Positions 31,243-33,908 of a stretch of 33,908 nucleotides of DNA are shown piece after piece. The notes under the pieces were generated by a model. It ran no database searches. It saw only the letters and a program-made list of their open reading frames with translations, and was not told the origin of the DNA. This DNA is from Tubiluchus corallicola (lineage: Eukaryota; Priapulida; Priapulimorpha; Priapulimorphida; Tubiluchidae). The stretch covers positions 5,001 to 38,908 of the forward strand of contig JAQGDQ010001477.1 of NCBI GenBank assembly GCA_030141605.1, written 5' to 3'. Positions within the stretch are counted from its first letter, which is position 1, and the number at the start of each line of letters is the position of its first letter. A program made the position numbers and the translations under genes.

Positions 31243-31804
31243 AATTTTCACAATTAGAAATAGTTTTCATATATATCTGCTTGCAAAACAAAATAGTCCA
31301 TAGGTTTGCATAGTTAAAAGTATGTTATAATGGTTCAAAGTTCAATGCACCAAAAATTTGGTCAAATGTCAATTTTTGTACAATAAGAATGCTAAATATA
31401 TTGGACTTTTATATTCTAGCATCAAATTACCGAGAAAATTTTAAAATGATACTAGAAACTGAATTGTTTGCCCCCCTACTCACTTTTCTCTTATCTCACT
31501 CACCTCATTTTGCTATATCATCCGATGTCTAGTGTCTAGTTTGCATTAAATTTGCAGAAAAAGTGAGTAGGGGGGCAAACAATTCAGTTTCTAGTATCAT
31601 TTTAAAATTTTCTCGGTAATTTGATGCTAGAATATAAAAGTCCAATATATTTAACATTCTTATTGTACAAAAATTGACGTTGATAAATTTTTTTAGTGCA
31701 TTGAACTTTGAGCATTGTAACATACTTTTAACTATGCCAACCTATGGACTATACTTCGGTTTGCAAGCACATATATATGAAAACTATTTATAGTTGTGAA
31801 AATT
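31243..31804. repeat. Long palindrome (two ~245-bp arms, 68-bp spacer)
   Basis: Left arm 31243-31487 and right arm 31556-31804 are inverted copies, about 90% alike. Matching blocks include TAGTTTTCATATATAT, AGTCCATAGGTT, CATAGTTAAAAGTATGTTA, GTCAATTTTTGTACAATAAG, ATATTGGACTTTTATATTCT and CTGAATTGTTTGCCCCCCTA, with identity highest toward the centre. The spacer is 31488-31555. Transcribed RNA would fold into a long hairpin. A foldback transposon or MITE, or an inverted duplication, could explain it. I see no clear target duplication at the outer ends. Confidence 0.92.
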
Positions 31805-31959
31805 TAATTAATCTCTGGTGGATTTCTAAGCTTTCTTAATTCATTCAGTTTTGATTTTGAGTCCTGTTCCTGCAAAGTTTGTATTTTTTGTTGGACTAGG
31901 TATTTGGCTTTGTCTGCATCACTAAAACCAATGTATTTTCTGAACTTTGAACAAAACAT
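31804..31959 (-). other. Small minus-strand open frame beside the palindrome (51 codons)
   Basis: ATG at 31959, stop at 31804-31806, the stop lying on the outer edge of the palindrome. The peptide is charged and helix-prone (FRKYIGFSDADKAKYLVQQK, then LNELRKLRNPPEIN). It reads like a fragment of a real protein, but I do not recognise it. It may be the end of a TE-encoded or host coding exon cut off by the palindrome. Confidence 0.3.
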
Positions 31960-32173
31960 TTACTTTTTCCGTGCTTTGCTAAATTTTCTTTTGCAGACTT
32001 TTTGCTACACTAAATACACTTGATGAACTTTTATAACTTTTGCCCAACAGTTACTCCAATTTGTTATTGCCTACCACTAATATCTGCATAAAAAACTCTG
32101 TGAAACAGATTTTGAGAATGGTTTGACTAAGCATTCGTATCTGTATTCACTGCCTGCCAGTCTTGCTTTCCAG

Positions 32174-32306
32174 GAAGTGAAGTTATTATTTCCAAATTCT
32201 CAGCGATTAAATCGAGGTCACCATGACATAAAAGCACTTGTCGATGCTTGCAGAGCAAATGGAGTAACAGATTTAATTCTGTTACATGAACATCGAGGAG
32301 AACCAG
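32174..32306 (+). CDS. IMP4: IMP4 exon: start of the Brix domain
   Basis: The acceptor CTTTCCAG precedes [15 protein letters not shown] in phase 0. The exon ends in phase 1 after HEHRGEP at GTAAAT. The split codon with the next exon yields Asp, giving [14 protein letters not shown]. Confidence 0.94.
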
Positions 32307-33390
32307 GTAAATAATAAATATTTTTGTCACAGAATTTTTATACAGCTGTTTTCATTCAAAGCATCGTTGTGAGATATGAGATTTCATCTTGTTGGCAATA
32401 GAACTGAGTTGCTGATTTCTGTATGTTGAATATTGATAACTTCAAGAACAATAGACCTTAGAACCTAATGTTTTGCTGCACTTTTATTTATTTTTTGCAA
32501 TTGTTGTTCTAATGTGCAGTTACTACTTAAATGTATCTAGCTTCAGATTATGTCTCTTTTTTGCCAAATTTTCGTTTACCTCTAATTTTAATTTTCTTTA
32601 TTTTATTTTTTGATTTTTTTCCAGTGTCAGTACTTATTCTATATGTATGAGTGTGTGCATATTCGTTTTAATTTGCCCGGAACCTTGTTGTAGACATGCT
32701 CGAAGTTATACTGTCTAAACATTTTGTCTGTCTTCTTAGAATGTTGTGAATTAAACATGGCTTTACTTTTATTTTGTTCCTTATTTGAAATATTCGAAGC
32801 CAAACCCACAACTTTCACATTGGATGTAGTACATATACATGCTTTTTTCAGATGCTATTCAGATCTCTCATTTGCCATATGGTCCAACAGCCACCTTCAC
32901 TCTGTCTAATGTTGTTATGAGGCATGACATACCTGAAGCAGGTACAATGTCAGAAGCTTATCCTCATTTGATTTTTGACAAGTTTACCACTAGACTGGGA
33001 CGAAGAGTAAGAATTTTAACATCTTGCTTTGCTTATAGTTATTGGTAACTCTGTTTTAGCATGTGCCTCAGGTCTTGATAATTTGTTACTTATGTCTCAA
33101 TATAGCAAACCTTTTCCTTGCTTGTCTATATGTGTTTTGTCTTCTTTTTTCTTGTTATATAACATTGTAGTTACGTATGTTACCTATGTATTGTTGTAAC
33201 CTATGAGCAGTACTACAGCATTAGCGGGGTAAAACTTATTGTATGTACTTTTATACTTTTACAGTTTTATTAATGTAATTAATTTTTTGTTACAGGTGTG
33301 TAACATATTGAAGTATCTATTTCCTGTTCCTAAGGATGACAGTAGGAGAGTAATGACTTTTGCAAATCAAGATGATTATATCTCATTTCG
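32174..33390 (+). CDS. IMP4: U3 snoRNP protein IMP4, central exons (partial)
   Basis: Three exons (32174-32306, 32852-33006, 33296-33390) encode a continuous central part of IMP4: [73 protein letters not shown] and [20 protein letters not shown]. These blocks are almost fixed in IMP4 from yeast to human. IMP4 is a Brix-domain protein that, with IMP3 and MPP10, joins the U3 snoRNP in the nucleolar SSU processome and is required for the early 18S pre-rRNA cleavages. About 127 of the roughly 290 residues are here. The N-terminal ~80 residues should be encoded upstream of 32174 but are not found; the C-terminal exons should lie beyond 33908. No stop or frameshift is seen and intron positions are clean, so this is not a processed pseudogene. 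Confidence 0.95.
32852..33006 (+). CDS. IMP4: IMP4 exon: GPTATFTL and MRHDIP blocks
   Basis: Begins after TTTTTTCAG and ends in phase 0 after LGRR at GTAAGA. It carries [20 protein letters not shown], the most conserved part of the family. Confidence 0.95.
33296..33390 (+). CDS. IMP4: IMP4 exon: LFPVPKDD block
   Basis: Begins after TTGTTACAG with [20 protein letters not shown] and ends in phase 2 inside the Arg codon of YISFR, before GTAAAA. The next exon, expected to open with HHVYKK-like residues, is not in the remaining 518 bp. Confidence 0.95.
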
Positions 33391-33908
33391 GTAAAATCAA
33401 TTTTTTTCAATAATTTTTTAAGTAAAGCATTAACTTATTATAAGGAAAAACACACAAAAACGCTTAAATCAAAATTAAATTGTAGGTGTTATAATCAAAA
33501 TCAATACACACTTATTTTACGTATGCACGTACTTATGCTATACTTTACCTGTAAGCTGAACAGTACGAGACTATTATTCAAGCAAAAGCACGTAGAAAAG
33601 CTTAATCAGCTCTATAGTTTTCTAGTTAAGTTCTTGAAGTAGAATTTGGAATTTTGCCGATAGTTATTTTGCCTGTTGGGGGACGTTTTTTGGTAATCCA
33701 CAATGTTATGAAAATAATGCCTCTTTGAAGCAAAGTATGACCTGTATGACTTTATGTCATTACTAATGTCAAAATTTTTAGATGCAAGTGTTAATTTGAA
33801 ACAGCATTTTTAAATGTTATAATAAACACTTTTGCAGTCTGACAATGCCAAAGTTCCATTACAGTCGTTGTCATTTGTACACTCATAGTTATTTCTTGGC
33901 AATTTCAT
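33391..33908. other. IMP4: IMP4 intron, running off the window
   Basis: AT-rich, with no coding segment in the expected frame. A TTTTGCAG at 33830-33837 is a possible acceptor, but what follows does not match IMP4. Confidence 0.6.

Overview
This is eukaryotic, animal DNA. It is AT-rich, about 90% non-coding, and has introns with clean GT..AG borders. Two genes point to a metazoan: a cadherin with a signal peptide and a DVNDNAP motif, and the Brix-domain nucleolar protein IMP4. The mix of RTE-type and other non-LTR retrotransposons, hAT-like and pogo/Tigger-like MITEs, tRNA-derived SINE pieces and many minisatellites suits an invertebrate, but I cannot name the clade from sequence alone.

Layout. 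Positions 1-14.4 kb hold no recognisable host gene. They are a landscape of repeats: (TGAA)n tracts, a 62-bp minisatellite, a hAT-like MITE with an 8-bp target duplication, a 51-bp minisatellite, a degenerate RTE insertion with a perfect 14-bp target duplication, a long (TC)n tract, a duplicated ~230-bp segment one copy of which was split by a 5'-truncated non-LTR retrotransposon, a 60-bp tandem array apparently grown out of a tRNA-derived SINE, and a 150-bp satellite. A probable orphan exon of an unrecognised gene lies on the minus strand at 14494-14738. From 14.7 to 20.5 kb there are further satellites and a MITE nested in a small duplicated repeat.

From 20539 to 30677 six plus-strand exons join into one open frame of 226 codons: the 5' part of a cadherin-family gene, with signal peptide, EC1 and most of EC2. 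Its introns carry a 2.3-kb array of about 59 copies of a 39-bp unit (intron 2), a Tigger-like MITE (intron 4) and other repeats. From 32174 to 33390 three plus-strand exons encode the central part of IMP4, an SSU-processome protein, and the gene runs off the right edge.

The 1.5 kb between the last cadherin exon and the first visible IMP4 exon holds a dispersed repeat, an (ATG)n tract and a ~560-bp near-perfect palindrome. I see neither the 3' exons of the cadherin nor the 5' exons of IMP4 there. The genes may be nested or interleaved, or the assembly may be wrong at this point. The two genes have no evident functional link. The most unusual structures are the 39-bp intronic array that stays in frame with the upstream cadherin exon, the palindrome, and the B-box-bearing SINE-derived array.
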